Shown here: positions 16,833-25,750 of the stretch, in pieces
Layout: each line of letters begins with the position of its first letter
Position numbering within the stretch: the stretch's first letter is position 1
DNA from: Paracoccaceae bacterium
GTDB taxonomy: Bacteria > Pseudomonadota > Alphaproteobacteria > Rhodobacterales > Rhodobacteraceae
Length of the DNA: 45,214 nt
Direction of reading: 5' to 3'
Assembly: GCA_007692585.1 (NCBI GenBank)
Contig: REBU01000080.1
Location: 1 to 45,214 of the forward strand
Translations under genes and position numbers: made by a program
The notes under the pieces: generated by a model
Told to the model about the DNA's origin: nothing
The model's input: the letters and a program-made list of their open reading frames with translations, nothing else
The model's database searches: none

Positions 16833-17620
16833 TTGGGACGCAGGAAGTTGCGGCCAGCCTCGCCTGTGAAGAAGCGCGCGACCTGAGCGACCGCGTCCTC
16901 GGCCCCTTCATCCAGAAGCGCCTGCGCCAGATCGGCCAGCGCGCCCTCGCCTGCCAGCCGCTTATAGGCCGCACGCAAGGCCGCGATCTGGTCGCGCTCC
17001 ATCCCGCGCCGCTTCAAGCCGATCAGGTTCAGCCCGTGCAGCACCCCGTCCGGGCCGGAGACCAGACCGAAGGGCATCACATCATGGGTCACGCGGGTCA
17101 GCGCGCCGATCATCGCGCCCTCGCCCACGCGGATGAACTGATGCAACCCGGCCGAAGCGCCCACGATCACATTGCGCTCGATCACCACATGGCCCGCGAC
17201 ACCGGCGAAATTCGCGAGGATCACATTGTCGCCGAGCTGCGCATCATGGCCGACATGCGCGCCCGCCATGATCAGGCAATTATCGCCCACCCGCGTCACG
17301 CCGCCACCATGTTCCGTGCCCGCATGCAGCGTCGCATTCTCGCGAATGCGGCATTTTGCGCCGACGATCAGCCGTGTGCGTTCACCTGCATATTTCAGAT
17401 CCTGCGGCACTTCCCCCACCGAGGCGAAGGAAAACACGGTCGAGCCCGCGCCGATCTCGGTCCAGCCCGTGACATGGGCATGCGGCTTGATCACCACGCC
17501 TTCGCCCAAGATCACCTCTGGCCCGATCACAGCGAAAGGCCCGATCTTGCACCCCGGCCCGATCTGCGCGCCGGGCTCGATCACCGCCATCGGATGGATT
17601 TCGGCACTGGGATCAATCAT
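16829..17620 (-). CDS. lpxA: Acyl-ACP:UDP-N-acetylglucosamine O-acyltransferase
   Basis: A 263-residue left-handed beta-helix acyltransferase that performs the first step of lipid A synthesis. Hexapeptide repeats run from IHPMAVIEPGAQIGPGCKIG to about residue 190, with the catalytic histidine region around LIMAGAHVGHDAQLGDN and a C-terminal helical part. The ATG giving MIDPSAEIHP agrees with the usual N-terminus; an in-frame GTG at 17632, which overlaps the fabZ stop as GTGA, is the alternative. The larger open frame to 17803 lies within fabZ and is rejected. Operon: fabZ upstream, lpxI downstream with 4-bp overlap. Confidence 0.96.
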   Translation of the reverse strand: MIDPSAEIHPMAVIEPGAQIGPGCKIGPFAVIGPEVILGEGVVIKPHAHVTGWTEIGAGSTVFSFASVGEVPQDLKYAGERTRLIVGAKCRIRENATLHAGTEHGGGVTRVGDNCLIMAGAHVGHDAQLGDNVILANFAGVAGHVVIERNVIVGASAGLHQFIRVGEGAMIGALTRVTHDVMPFGLVSGPDGVLHGLNLIGLKRRGMERDQIAALRAAYKRLAGEGALADLAQALLDEGAEDAVAQVARFFTGEAGRNFLRPK

Positions 17621-17628
17621 CGCTGCAC

Positions 17629-18099
17629 TCACGCGCTGGCCCGCGTGCTCAGGTCGATCATCGCGGCAAATTCCGCCTCTGCGGCCAGCTGGCCATCGAC
17701 CTTGGCCACGCCTTCGAATTTCCAGATCTTGGTCGAGCCACGTTTGACCGTCACATGCAGCTCCAACACATCCCCCGGCACCACCTTGCGGCGGAATTTG
17801 CATTTGTCGATGGACATGAAATAGACCAGCGGTGCCTTTTCGCCAAAGCCCACCGACAGCCCGACCAGCACGGCCGCCGTCTGCGCCATCGCTTCGACAA
17901 TGGTGACACCGGGCATGATTGGCGCGCCGGGAAAATGACCCTGAAAATGCGGCTCGTTGAAGGTCACATTCTTGATGCCCACCGCCGAGCTGCGCGCCAC
18001 CACATCGCGGACCTTGTCGATCAGCAGAAACGGGTATCTGTGCGGGATGATCTTCATGATCGTGGTCAGATCAGCTTCGGTCGGCACGTTCTGGGTCAT
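17629..18099 (-). CDS. fabZ: 3-hydroxyacyl-ACP dehydratase FabZ
   Basis: A 156-residue hotdog-fold dehydratase of fatty acid elongation. Catalytic residues are visible as H55 in [14 protein letters not shown] and E69 in VTIVEAMAQ; the N-terminal [17 protein letters not shown] is characteristic. The ATG is preceded by AAAGGA. The frame continues open to 18195, but nothing supports a longer protein. It lies between skp and lpxA, the usual order, linking 3-hydroxyacyl-ACP partitioning between phospholipid and lipid A synthesis. About 100 bases separate it from skp. Confidence 0.97.
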   Translation of the reverse strand: MTQNVPTEADLTTIMKIIPHRYPFLLIDKVRDVVARSSAVGIKNVTFNEPHFQGHFPGAPIMPGVTIVEAMAQTAAVLVGLSVGFGEKAPLVYFMSIDKCKFRRKVVPGDVLELHVTVKRGSTKIWKFEGVAKVDGQLAAEAEFAAMIDLSTRASA

Positions 18100-18201
18100 C
18101 TTGGTCCTTTCGGCGGTCTTGCCCCCACACAGATCGCGCGGGACACTGGGGTCTAGCAAGGCTTTCCGGGGCTGGCAAGCATCTGGCCACCGCATCTGCG
18201 G

Positions 18202-18798
18202 TCAGGGCAACGTCAGCGGGAATGGCGCTTGGCCCCCGTCCCCGATCGCCGCATCCAGCGCGGCCACGGCCTCGTCGGTCATGTCAGTGCCGGGCGCGGC
18301 GATGATGACCGCGCGGGCGTCGATCAACACCTGTCCGCCCAGCTCGGCAAGCTGATCTTGCAGGATGGGGGCGATCTGGCCAAAGAAACGGCGGCGCTCG
18401 GACTCTTCGAATTGCACAAGGCGCTGACGCTTTTCGGCCTGCTCACGACGCGCGGTTTCGGCCTGCAGGTCGAATGCAGCAGCGGCGGCGCGGAATGCCT
18501 CGACAGTCATCTCGGCGCGCAACGCAGTCAATTCGTCTTCGCGCGCGGTCAGTTCTTCGAGCAAGCGGATATTCTCGGCCTCAAGCGCGCTTGAGGCGGC
18601 TTCGATCTCGGCGGCAACACGCTGGCCGAATTGCGACTGGCGAAACAGACGCTCATCGTCAATCGTGCGCAAGACCGGCTGCGGGGCGGTCGCGGGCACG
18701 CCCAGCGAAAATTCAAACCCCGATTGCGCCTGGAGAGGGGCGGCAAGCCCCAGACCTGCCGCCCCCAAAACCACCGCCAAAGCTGCGGCCCCCTGCAT
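18202..18798 (-). CDS. skp: OmpH/Skp-family periplasmic chaperone
   Basis: A 198-residue protein with an N-terminal signal peptide (about 1-25, ending near PLQAQ) and a long charged helical region (about 60-145) predicted to form coiled coils, as in the tentacles of trimeric Skp. It would shield unfolded outer-membrane proteins on their way to BamA. The sequence is diverged, but position between bamA and fabZ and the layout agree with OmpH. The start ATG overlaps the bamA stop as TGATG. The C-terminus after the helical region is a conserved small domain (QVLIDARAVIIAAPGTDMTDE). Confidence 0.88.
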   Translation of the reverse strand: MQGAAALAVVLGAAGLGLAAPLQAQSGFEFSLGVPATAPQPVLRTIDDERLFRQSQFGQRVAAEIEAASSALEAENIRLLEELTAREDELTALRAEMTVEAFRAAAAAFDLQAETARREQAEKRQRLVQFEESERRRFFGQIAPILQDQLAELGGQVLIDARAVIIAAPGTDMTDEAVAALDAAIGDGGQAPFPLTLP

Positions 18799-21194
18799 CA
18801 GAAGCGCGAGACAATCGAGAAGTCGAAATTCTGCTCGCGGTCGCGGTCAAGCTTGCGCACAGCGCGCGAGAAATCGAAGCGCAACGGACCGAGCGGGCTG
18901 TCCCAGAACAGCGATACGCCGACTGTGCCGCGGATATGAAACTTGTTGTAATCGGTTCCGTCTTCGCCCGTTGTGATCCCCGACATGCCGTCCGCGCCCC
19001 AGACCGAGCCCGCATCGGCGAACACACCGCCGCTCAAACCGTATTCCTCGGGCGTGCCAAGCGGGAATTGCACTTCCGCCTGCACCGAGACGTAGCGATT
19101 GCCACCGACAACGCTGCGATTGGTCGCATCAAAATCACGCGGACCAGCGCCTACGGGCGAGAACCCCCGCATCACATCCGACAATTGGAAGCGTTCGCGG
19201 TTGCGCGACTGGCCGCTGACCATATGCAGCATCCCCGCGCGCAAGTCACCTCGCAGCGTCACGTCTTCGTTCAGGATGCTCATCTCATAGCCCGCGCGCC
19301 CTTCGGTCTTGACGAAGCGGCGGCTTTGCGTGCCCAGTCCGAAATCCTGGCTCAGGCTCAGGATATAGCCCTGTGTCGGATCGATCCCCACTCCGCGCGT
19401 ATCAATTGCGTAGGTGTAGCCAAGAGAGCCCGTGATCGCCGTGCCTGCGTCCTGATCGGCAAAGAGGCGGCGGGACGGGCGCGCATCTGTATTTCCTGCT
19501 TCATTAAACTTTTCATCGTCAGGGTCATCCAACCCCCGCAGCCGGTCCAGAACCAGACCTTGCCGCAGCCGCAGCCGCGCGAATTCACCGACCTGGAAGC
19601 CGATGGAATTGTTGAAAAACGCCGAGCGCGTATCGAAATCGGTGTTGAAGCTGCGGGTTTCGCGATAGCCCACTTCGAGCGTGTAGGAAAGATCACGCCC
19701 GAACAGCGCCGGCTCGCCAAAACTCAGCGAGATATCGCGCGAGCCCTTCACAGTGTTGAAGGCAGCAGAGACACGCTGCCCGCGCCCGAGAAAATTTACT
19801 TCCGCAAAGGAAATCCCGAAACCGACGCCCTGCGAGGCCCCATAACTGACCGAGAAACCCAACGAGCCGGTGGTGGTTTCTTCCACCTCGACATCGACAA
19901 TCGCCTGATCGGGGGCGCTGCCCTGGCGCGGTTCGACCGACACATTCGAGAAATAGCCGAGTGCGCGGATGCGTTCGGCGGCTTCGCGGATTTCGCGCGG
20001 GTTCAGCGGATCGCCTTCCGCGGAGTCGAATTGCCGACGCACAACGCGATCAAGCGTTGTGGTGTTGCCCTGAATATCGATCCGCTCCACGAAAATCCGC
20101 TCGCCCCGGACAATCGCGAATTCCACGTCGATCGTCTGGTTACGATTGTTGCGGGTGAAGCGCGGTTCGGCGCGGATGAAACGCAGCCCGCGCTGCTCGG
20201 CCATCCGCTCGATCCGGGCGATGTTCTGGTCAAGCACTGTGGGCGAAAAGATCGTGCCGGGACGCAGGCGCAATTCGCGCTCGTATTCGGCCGCGTCAAT
20301 GCCCTCAACCTCGCTGACAACCGAAATCTCGCCAAAGCGATATTGCAGCCCTTCGCGCATGTTGAAGGTCAGGAAAAACCCGTCGCGCTCCCGCGACAAC
20401 TCGGAATTGACCGAGAGCACCTCGAAATCCAGAAAGCCGCGCGCGAGGTAGAAATCACTGAGCAATTGCCGGTCGAGCGCGATGCGCTCGGCCACGAAAG
20501 TATCGCGCTGCACCAACCAGCGGAAGATGCCCGCCTGTTTCGTGTTGAGCACCTGACGCAAACGGTAATTCGAGAAGCTGCGATTGCCGACAAAGGAAAT
20601 GCGCTCGATCTCGACGACATTGCCTTCGCGGATCTCGAAGGCGAGATCGACGCGGTTGTTGCCACGCGGGATGATCTTGGGGGTGACTTCGGCGGCCGTG
20701 CGACCGCGCTGCGCGTAAAGATTGGCGATGGCGCGGGCATCCGCTTCGACGGCTGCGGGCGACAGGACGCGACCGGCGCGGGTCTGCACAACCCCTGCAA
20801 TCGCGTCATTGTCGATCCGGCGATTGCCTTCGAAATTGACGATTCCGATGATCGGGAATTCGGCGACACGGATCATCAACGTGTTGCCTTGCGGCACCAG
20901 TTCGACAGTTTCAAACAGGCCAGATGCGGTCAGATTGGCCGCCGCCTGATTCAGCTGCCCTGCCGAAATCTGCTGGCCCCGCCCGATACCTGCAATGCCA
21001 AACAGGGTGGAATCATCCACCCGTATATTGCCATCGATCGAGATTGTGTTGAACTGAAAGGTCTGCGCCAAAGCCGGACGGGCAAACCCAGTCTGAGACA
21101 GGGCAAATGCACAAAAAACCGTCGCCGAAAGGACATGCCGTCCGAGAGCACCGCGCCTGCGACGCGACACCAGTTCAAGATCCACTCCGCGCAT
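18798..21194 (-). CDS. bamA: Outer membrane protein assembly factor BamA
   Basis: A 798-residue Omp85 protein, the core of the BAM complex. After a signal peptide ending near RPALAQ come five POTRA repeats (for example FNTISIDGNIRVDDSTL, IGIVNFEGNRRIDND, IERISFVGNRSFSN, VERIDIQGNTTTLDRVVRR) and a C-terminal 16-strand barrel with VRGFSP-like RGFSPVGAGPRD, closing in FDFSIVSRF, whose last residue is the aromatic Omp signature. The start is ATG at MRGVDLELVS; the longer frame to 21341 runs through the upstream terminator and promoter. It heads the operon to lpxB. Confidence 0.96.
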   Translation of the reverse strand: MRGVDLELVSRRRRGALGRHVLSATVFCAFALSQTGFARPALAQTFQFNTISIDGNIRVDDSTLFGIAGIGRGQQISAGQLNQAAANLTASGLFETVELVPQGNTLMIRVAEFPIIGIVNFEGNRRIDNDAIAGVVQTRAGRVLSPAAVEADARAIANLYAQRGRTAAEVTPKIIPRGNNRVDLAFEIREGNVVEIERISFVGNRSFSNYRLRQVLNTKQAGIFRWLVQRDTFVAERIALDRQLLSDFYLARGFLDFEVLSVNSELSRERDGFFLTFNMREGLQYRFGEISVVSEVEGIDAAEYERELRLRPGTIFSPTVLDQNIARIERMAEQRGLRFIRAEPRFTRNNRNQTIDVEFAIVRGERIFVERIDIQGNTTTLDRVVRRQFDSAEGDPLNPREIREAAERIRALGYFSNVSVEPRQGSAPDQAIVDVEVEETTTGSLGFSVSYGASQGVGFGISFAEVNFLGRGQRVSAAFNTVKGSRDISLSFGEPALFGRDLSYTLEVGYRETRSFNTDFDTRSAFFNNSIGFQVGEFARLRLRQGLVLDRLRGLDDPDDEKFNEAGNTDARPSRRLFADQDAGTAITGSLGYTYAIDTRGVGIDPTQGYILSLSQDFGLGTQSRRFVKTEGRAGYEMSILNEDVTLRGDLRAGMLHMVSGQSRNRERFQLSDVMRGFSPVGAGPRDFDATNRSVVGGNRYVSVQAEVQFPLGTPEEYGLSGGVFADAGSVWGADGMSGITTGEDGTDYNKFHIRGTVGVSLFWDSPLGPLRFDFSRAVRKLDRDREQNFDFSIVSRF

Positions 21195-21231
21195 TGTCAG
21201 GCCCCGTCCTACCGCGTTTTTATTATGCTCT

Positions 21232-21260
21232 TGCCTATCGGGTCTGACGGGGCTTGTCAA
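21232..21260 (-). promoter_or_regulatory. Candidate bamA promoter
   Basis: Minus strand holds a perfect TTGACA (21255-21260), a 17-base spacer and TAGGCA as a poor -10 element, about 38 bases before the bamA ATG. It lies just after the terminator that ends the rseP unit, so bamA-lpxB probably has its own start here. Confidence 0.4.
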
Positions 21261-21317
21261 AGCTGTCCTGAGCAATGGCTGCGTCCGACCGGCAAGCATG
21301 TCACGCAGCCTCACACG

Positions 21318-21342
21318 AAAAAATGCCGCTGAGCGCGGCATT
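21318..21342 (-). terminator. Rho-independent terminator of the pyrH-rseP-small protein unit
   Basis: On the minus strand a perfect 8-bp stem AATGCCGC/GCGGCATT with a five-base loop is followed by six T residues. It lies about 50 bases after the stop of the 49-residue protein and separates that unit from bamA. Confidence 0.88.
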
Positions 21343-21388
21343 GCATAGGTTCAAGTGGTGAAGGGGCGTCCGCGTCGGCGCGCAGAGA

Positions 21389-21538
21389 TCAGATCGTCGC
21401 GGGAGCGTATCCGTAAACAGCCAGAATGACGCGCGCGGCCACCATTGCGAGCGCGATCAGACCGATGATGAGAACCTTGTCCGAAATTGCGGACCAGATG
21501 AGGCGCATGTTGCGCAATTCGCTGTCGATATATGCCAT
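21389..21538 (-). CDS. Small single-pass membrane protein (49 residues), function unknown
   Basis: I do not recognise this protein. It starts MAYIDSELRNMRLIWSAI, and after a short amphipathic region has one predicted membrane helix (about residues 20-43, VLIIGLIALAMVAARVILAV), ending YGYAPATI. The ATG has AGGAG eight bases upstream, the main support for translation; the in-frame stretch upstream to 21613 has no such site. It lies between rseP and a strong terminator on the same strand, so it is probably the last cistron of that unit. A role near the site-2 protease or BAM is only suggested by position. Confidence 0.68.
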   Translation of the reverse strand: MAYIDSELRNMRLIWSAISDKVLIIGLIALAMVAARVILAVYGYAPATI

Positions 21539-21593
21539 GTCACTCTCCTTCGAGTTCGTCTTAGAGGCAGAATGAGGCAGAATCAGGGCAGCA

Positions 21594-21646
21594 CAGGGGC
21601 CGTGTGGTGGCAATAGGACGGCCCCTGCGGATGACGGCCCCTGCGG
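21594..21646. repeat. Inverted repeat with duplicated arm between rseP and the small membrane protein
   Basis: CAGGGGCCGT at 21594-21603 is complementary to ACGGCCCCTG at 21618-21627 and again at 21634-21643; the second arm belongs to a 14-bp direct repeat GACGGCCCCTGCGG (21617-21630 and 21633-21646). In the transcript, two identical arms compete for one partner, giving two exclusive hairpins. No T-run follows. Confidence 0.75.
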
Positions 21647-21651
21647 GCATG

Positions 21652-22989
21652 TCAGCGGCAGGTCAGATCATTGAACAGCGCGAACAAGAACAGCGTCATG
21701 ACCAGCGTCAGACCAACAGTGATCAGGATACGGACCGCCTGATCCGAAGCGGGTCGCCGGAAGATCGCCTCATAGCTGTGGAAAACCAGATGCCCCCCGT
21801 CAAGCGGCGGGATCGGGAAGAGGTTCAGAAGCCCGATGGCCACCGACAGAACGCCAATGAACCAGACAAATTCCAGCAGGCCGTCGCTGGCCTTGGCCGC
21901 CGAAGCTTCGGCAATCCCGACAGGGCTTGAGAGATTGCAGGTGCTGATCTGACCGAGGATCATGTAATATAGCCCCTGCAGCGACGTGCGGATCACATTC
22001 CAGATCTGACTCGCCGCCATGCCCATGGCCTCTGTCAAGGCCGGGGTACGGGTGCTGTATTCAAACACAGCGCCAGAGGTCAGGCCAATCAGGAAACGTG
22101 TCTCAAACCCCCCTTCGGCCAGCGGCAGATCGCTTCTGCGCGGGGTCAGCTCCAGATCCAGTTCGGTCCCTTCACGCCAGACCCGCAGCGCCATCGGATT
22201 GCCCTCGGACGCCGCCACCATCTCGCGCAGTTCGGTGAATGTGGCGATATCAGTCTCGTTGATCGACAAGATCACATCGCCCGGCTGCATCTCTGCGCGC
22301 CGAGCGGCCGATTGCAGCGTCACACTTCCGGCCAGCGGCGGGCGCGGATGCGGACCACTGACAGTGATGACGCGGCCATCGCGCTCGACCGTATAAGCGA
22401 GCACGGGCTGTGCGGGCATATCATCGGCAGAATTGATGAAATCCGCCAACGTCTCCGTGGGAACCCCTTCCACAGCCAGAATACGGTCGCCCTGTGCCAA
22501 CTCGAACGGCCCTGCAGGCAGCGGTGTGATCTCGCCCACCACAGGCTCGTCGATCGCCACGCCCTGATACATCATCAGCCCTGCGAAGATGAAGAAGGCG
22601 AGGATGAAATTGAAGATCGGCCCGGCTGCAACGGTCGCGGAGCGGGCCCAAAGCGGCGCCCCATGCATCGTGCGCCGTTGCTCGGCGGCGCTCATCTGCG
22701 CCATGCCCGCCGCGTCCTTGGACGACACGGCGCTGGCGTCACCGGCGAACTTCACAAAGCCCCCCAGGGGCAGCGCGGCGACCTGCCAGACGGTCCCGTG
22801 GCGGTCCGTGCCCTTGAACAAGACTGGCCCAAAGCCCAGCGAGAAGACCTCGGCATGGATGCCTGACAGGCGTCCGATGATATAATGGCCGTATTCATGC
22901 ACCGCCACGATGATCGACAAGACGATGACAAACACGGCAATCGTGTAGAAGAAATTCCCGAAACTCGGCAGCAGCCCGATCAGATCCAA
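21652..22989 (-). CDS. rseP: RseP-type site-2 intramembrane zinc metalloprotease
   Basis: A 445-residue inner-membrane protease of the S2P family that cuts anti-sigma factors and signal-peptide remnants within the membrane. The zinc motif HEYGH is at residues 31-35 in the first helix, PDZ domains fill the middle (for example MQPGDVILSINETDI), and the third ligand region is LFPIPPLDGGHL near the C-terminus. The start is a TTG (LDLIGLLPSFGNF), which matches the family N-terminus and has GAAGGG seven bases upstream; the ATG frame to 23088 would overlap dxr by 71 bases with a non-membrane extension. It follows dxr by 28 bases. Confidence 0.94.
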   Translation of the reverse strand: MDLIGLLPSFGNFFYTIAVFVIVLSIIVAVHEYGHYIIGRLSGIHAEVFSLGFGPVLFKGTDRHGTVWQVAALPLGGFVKFAGDASAVSSKDAAGMAQMSAAEQRRTMHGAPLWARSATVAAGPIFNFILAFFIFAGLMMYQGVAIDEPVVGEITPLPAGPFELAQGDRILAVEGVPTETLADFINSADDMPAQPVLAYTVERDGRVITVSGPHPRPPLAGSVTLQSAARRAEMQPGDVILSINETDIATFTELREMVAASEGNPMALRVWREGTELDLELTPRRSDLPLAEGGFETRFLIGLTSGAVFEYSTRTPALTEAMGMAASQIWNVIRTSLQGLYYMILGQISTCNLSSPVGIAEASAAKASDGLLEFVWFIGVLSVAIGLLNLFPIPPLDGGHLVFHSYEAIFRRPASDQAVRILITVGLTLVMTLFLFALFNDLTCR

Positions 22990-23017
22990 ACTTTTTCCCT
23001 TCGCGGTTGTCTTGCCT

Positions 23018-24181
23018 TCAGGCCATGGCGGCTGCGTGGCGTCCTGCGGTCTCTCTGGCCATTTGGTCCATGGCCACCACGGTTTCAAGCGAAACTACGG
23101 GCGCAGTAAGGCAAGTTTCGGACAAAAGGCTGTCAATTGTGCGCTCAACGAGCTGCGCCATGTCCAGAAACCCGATCCGGCCCGCGATGAATTCGTCCAG
23201 CGCCACTTCCTTGGCCGCGTTGAATACCGCCCCGCTATGGCCGCGCAGCTCCATCACCTCGCGCGCAAGCCGCAGCGCGGGGAAGCGGTCGGGGTCAGGG
23301 GCCTGGAAGCTGAGCTGGCCCAGCTGCGCCAGATCGAGCCGGGCCACAGGCAAGTCGCGGCGCTCGGGCCAGTTGAGCGCATAGCCAATCGCGTGACGCA
23401 TATCCGGCGCGCCCAGATGCGCCATCAGCGCACCGTCACGAAAGCCCACCAGCGCATGGATGATCGACTGCGGGTGGATCACGGCCTCGATCTGCGCGGG
23501 CTCGAAGCCGAAATATTCCCGCGTTTCAATGAGTTCCAGCGCCTTGTTAAACAAGGTCGCAGAATCGATGGTGATGCGTTGGCCCATGTCCCAATTGGGG
23601 TGTGTCTGCGCCTCGGCCAGGGTCGCGCGCGACAGCGCCGCGCGGTCCCAGTCGCGGAACGGCCCGCCAGAGGCCGTGATGATCACCCGCTCGACGGCGG
23701 CAATGTCTTCGCCCACCAGCGCCTGAAACACCGCCGAATGCTCACTGTCCACAGGCAGGATGCGCGCGCCGTGGCGTGCGGCCTCAGTCATCAGCAGCGG
23801 ACCTGCGGTCACCAGCGATTCCTTGTTGGCAAGCGCCAGTGTCGCGCCCTGCGCCAGCGCGCGGAAGCCCGGCGCAAGCCCGGCCGCGCCGACGATCGCG
23901 GACATCACCCAATCGGTCGGGCGCTCGGCGGCCGCAATCAGCGCTTGCGTGCCCGCGGCCACTTCAATCCCGCTGCCAGAAAGCGCGTCCTTGAGGGCCG
24001 CGTAACAGTCGTCATGTGCTGTGACCGCCAAGGTCGCGCGCAGGCTGCGCGCTTGTTCGGCAAGCCGCGTGACATTGCGCCCGCCGGTCAGCGCCACAGT
24101 CTCGATATCATCGCGGCGACGCAGCAGATCGAACGTGCTCTCGCCAATGGAGCCCGTCGCGCCGAAAACGGATACCCGCAT
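23018..24181 (-). CDS. dxr: 1-deoxy-D-xylulose-5-phosphate reductoisomerase
   Basis: A 387-residue enzyme that makes 2-C-methylerythritol 4-phosphate with NADPH in the isoprenoid MEP pathway. The nucleotide site VFGATGSIGESTFDLLRR opens the protein; ALANKESLVTAG, ILPVDSEHSAVFQ, ITASGGPFRDW and HPNWDMGQRITIDSATLFNK form the metal and substrate sites. The ATG has AGGGGG upstream. It stands between cdsA and rseP in the usual alphaproteobacterial order, linking isoprenoid precursor supply to the adjacent uppS. Confidence 0.98.
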   Translation of the reverse strand: MRVSVFGATGSIGESTFDLLRRRDDIETVALTGGRNVTRLAEQARSLRATLAVTAHDDCYAALKDALSGSGIEVAAGTQALIAAAERPTDWVMSAIVGAAGLAPGFRALAQGATLALANKESLVTAGPLLMTEAARHGARILPVDSEHSAVFQALVGEDIAAVERVIITASGGPFRDWDRAALSRATLAEAQTHPNWDMGQRITIDSATLFNKALELIETREYFGFEPAQIEAVIHPQSIIHALVGFRDGALMAHLGAPDMRHAIGYALNWPERRDLPVARLDLAQLGQLSFQAPDPDRFPALRLAREVMELRGHSGAVFNAAKEVALDEFIAGRIGFLDMAQLVERTIDSLLSETCLTAPVVSLETVVAMDQMARETAGRHAAAMA

Positions 24182-24193
24182 GCCTGCCCCCTC

Positions 24194-24982
24194 TCAGCCC
24201 AGGAAGCCCGACTGGGCCATGATCAGCACCATCAGCGCGCTGGCGATCATCGCGTCAAACCGGTCGAGCACGCCGCCATGACCGGGGATCAGGTTAGAGC
24301 TGTCCTTGACGCCCGCATGACGCTTGATCGCGCTTTCGGCAATATCGCCCGCCTGCCCCGCCATCGCGACCAAAACCGAGACGACGATCAACCCTGCGCC
24401 CGCGCCGAGCGGCCCCGTGAAGCCCGCACCAATCGCTGCCGCAAGCAGCCAGCCTGCCACAGTGCCCGACCATGTTTTCTTCGGGCTGACGCGCGGCCAG
24501 AGCTTCGGGCCGCCCAGGATGCGGCCTGCGAAATAACCTGCCACGTCCGAGCCGATGACCAGCGCCACGAGCCACAGCACCCAGAGCAGACCGAAATCTG
24601 CGCGCAAGACGATCAAGCCAAAGCCCGCGAACAGGATCAGCGCAAGATAAGGCACCGAGACAGCGCGCTGCCCCAGCATGACCCCGGCGAGTATCGCTGT
24701 GGCAAGGAGCAACGCAAGGCTGAGCAACGGCGCCGCGACCAGGTAAACTGCGCCAAGAAGCGCCAAGGCAAGGCCCAGCGCAATGCCCTCCGCCTGCCCG
24801 AAAGCGGCTTTGGGTGCGAGCATCCGGGCCAGTTCCCAGCCCATCAGCGCACACACGACAGCGATGGCCAAAACGAACAGCACTCCCCCCGCCCAGATCG
24901 CGCCTGCACCGATGGCGATCATCACCACTGCCGACAGGGTGCGCGCGCGCAGGTCGGTGAAACTGGCCGGGGCGCGGGTCAC
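24194..24982 (-). CDS. cdsA: Phosphatidate cytidylyltransferase
   Basis: A 262-residue multi-pass inner-membrane enzyme that makes CDP-diacylglycerol from phosphatidate and CTP. The family signature appears as GSDVAGYFAGRILGGPKLWP followed by RVSPKKTWSGTVAG, and near the C-terminus RHAGVKDSSNLIPGHGGVLDRFD. About seven hydrophobic segments are visible. Translation is assigned to a GTG that overlaps the uppS stop as GTGA, so the two are coupled. dxr follows after 12 bases. Confidence 0.97.
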   Translation of the reverse strand: MTRAPASFTDLRARTLSAVVMIAIGAGAIWAGGVLFVLAIAVVCALMGWELARMLAPKAAFGQAEGIALGLALALLGAVYLVAAPLLSLALLLATAILAGVMLGQRAVSVPYLALILFAGFGLIVLRADFGLLWVLWLVALVIGSDVAGYFAGRILGGPKLWPRVSPKKTWSGTVAGWLLAAAIGAGFTGPLGAGAGLIVVSVLVAMAGQAGDIAESAIKRHAGVKDSSNLIPGHGGVLDRFDAMIASALMVLIMAQSGFLG

Positions 24983-25722
24983 TTCAGCACCCCTCCGAAG
25001 CGGCGTTCGCGCTTGGCAAATCCGTCGAGGACCGTCTTCATCGTGTCGGGCGTGAAATCGGGCCAGAGCACGGGGGTAAAGACATATTCCGCATAAGCCG
25101 CCTGCCAGAGCAGGAAATTCGACACCCGCGTCTCGCCGGAGGTGCGCACGACCAGATCAGGGTCCGGCAAGGCACCCGTGTCGAGATGGCGCGATATCAC
25201 CTGATCGGTGATCGCCGCAGCATCGAGTGCGCCCGCCTGCACTGCGCGGGCCACGGATTGCGCCGCGCGCCGGATCTCGTCGCGCCCGCCGTAATTGATC
25301 GCCACCGTCAGATGCACCCGGTCATTTCCGGCCGTGTCCGCCTCGATCCAGTCGAACAGCGCCTGCAGCTTGGGATCGAGCGGGGTGCGGTCGCCGATGA
25401 TGCGCATGCGCACGCCTTCGGTCTTCATCCGGCCCGCCTCGCGCTTGATGTAGCGCCCGAAAAGCGACATCAGGCCCAGCACTTCTTCGGTGGTGCGCGA
25501 CCAGTTCTCGGTCGAGAAGGCATAGAGCGTCAGATAGCGTATCCCGAGGTCAGGACAGGCATTGACCAGCTCGCGCACCCGCTCGGCGCCCTTGCGGTGC
25601 CCCACCAGACGCGGCCAGCCCCGGTTCTGCGCCCAGCGGCCATTTCCGTCCATGATCACTGCGACATGCAGACCACTGGAAAGCGCCGGATCACTGCCAC
25701 CTGCGGGCTTGTCCATTTTCAT
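24979..25722 (-). CDS. uppS: Undecaprenyl diphosphate synthase (isoprenyl transferase)
   Basis: A 247-residue cis-prenyltransferase that makes the C55 lipid carrier for peptidoglycan and surface glycans. The signature HVAVIMDGNGRWAQNRG contains the catalytic aspartate D25; STENWSRTTEEVLGLM, NYGGRDEI and TSGETRVSNFLLWQAAYAEY with LWPDF complete the family pattern. The ATG has AAGGA eight bases upstream. It is coupled to cdsA by a 4-bp overlap and follows frr by 28 bases. Confidence 0.98.
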   Translation of the reverse strand: MKMDKPAGGSDPALSSGLHVAVIMDGNGRWAQNRGWPRLVGHRKGAERVRELVNACPDLGIRYLTLYAFSTENWSRTTEEVLGLMSLFGRYIKREAGRMKTEGVRMRIIGDRTPLDPKLQALFDWIEADTAGNDRVHLTVAINYGGRDEIRRAAQSVARAVQAGALDAAAITDQVISRHLDTGALPDPDLVVRTSGETRVSNFLLWQAAYAEYVFTPVLWPDFTPDTMKTVLDGFAKRERRFGGVLK

Positions 25723-25750
25723 AAGAGTTTCCTTCGGGCCGCCCGGTCAC

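Noticed and set aside
18474-21332. 952-codon open frame on the plus strand
   Set aside because: It is antisense to bamA and skp across its whole length. Long shadow frames are expected in GC-rich sequence, and its composition (arginine, histidine, aspartate rich, no domain) is typical of such shadows.
23012-25096. 694-codon plus-strand open frame
   Set aside because: Antisense to dxr and cdsA, with no recognisable domain or ribosome site.
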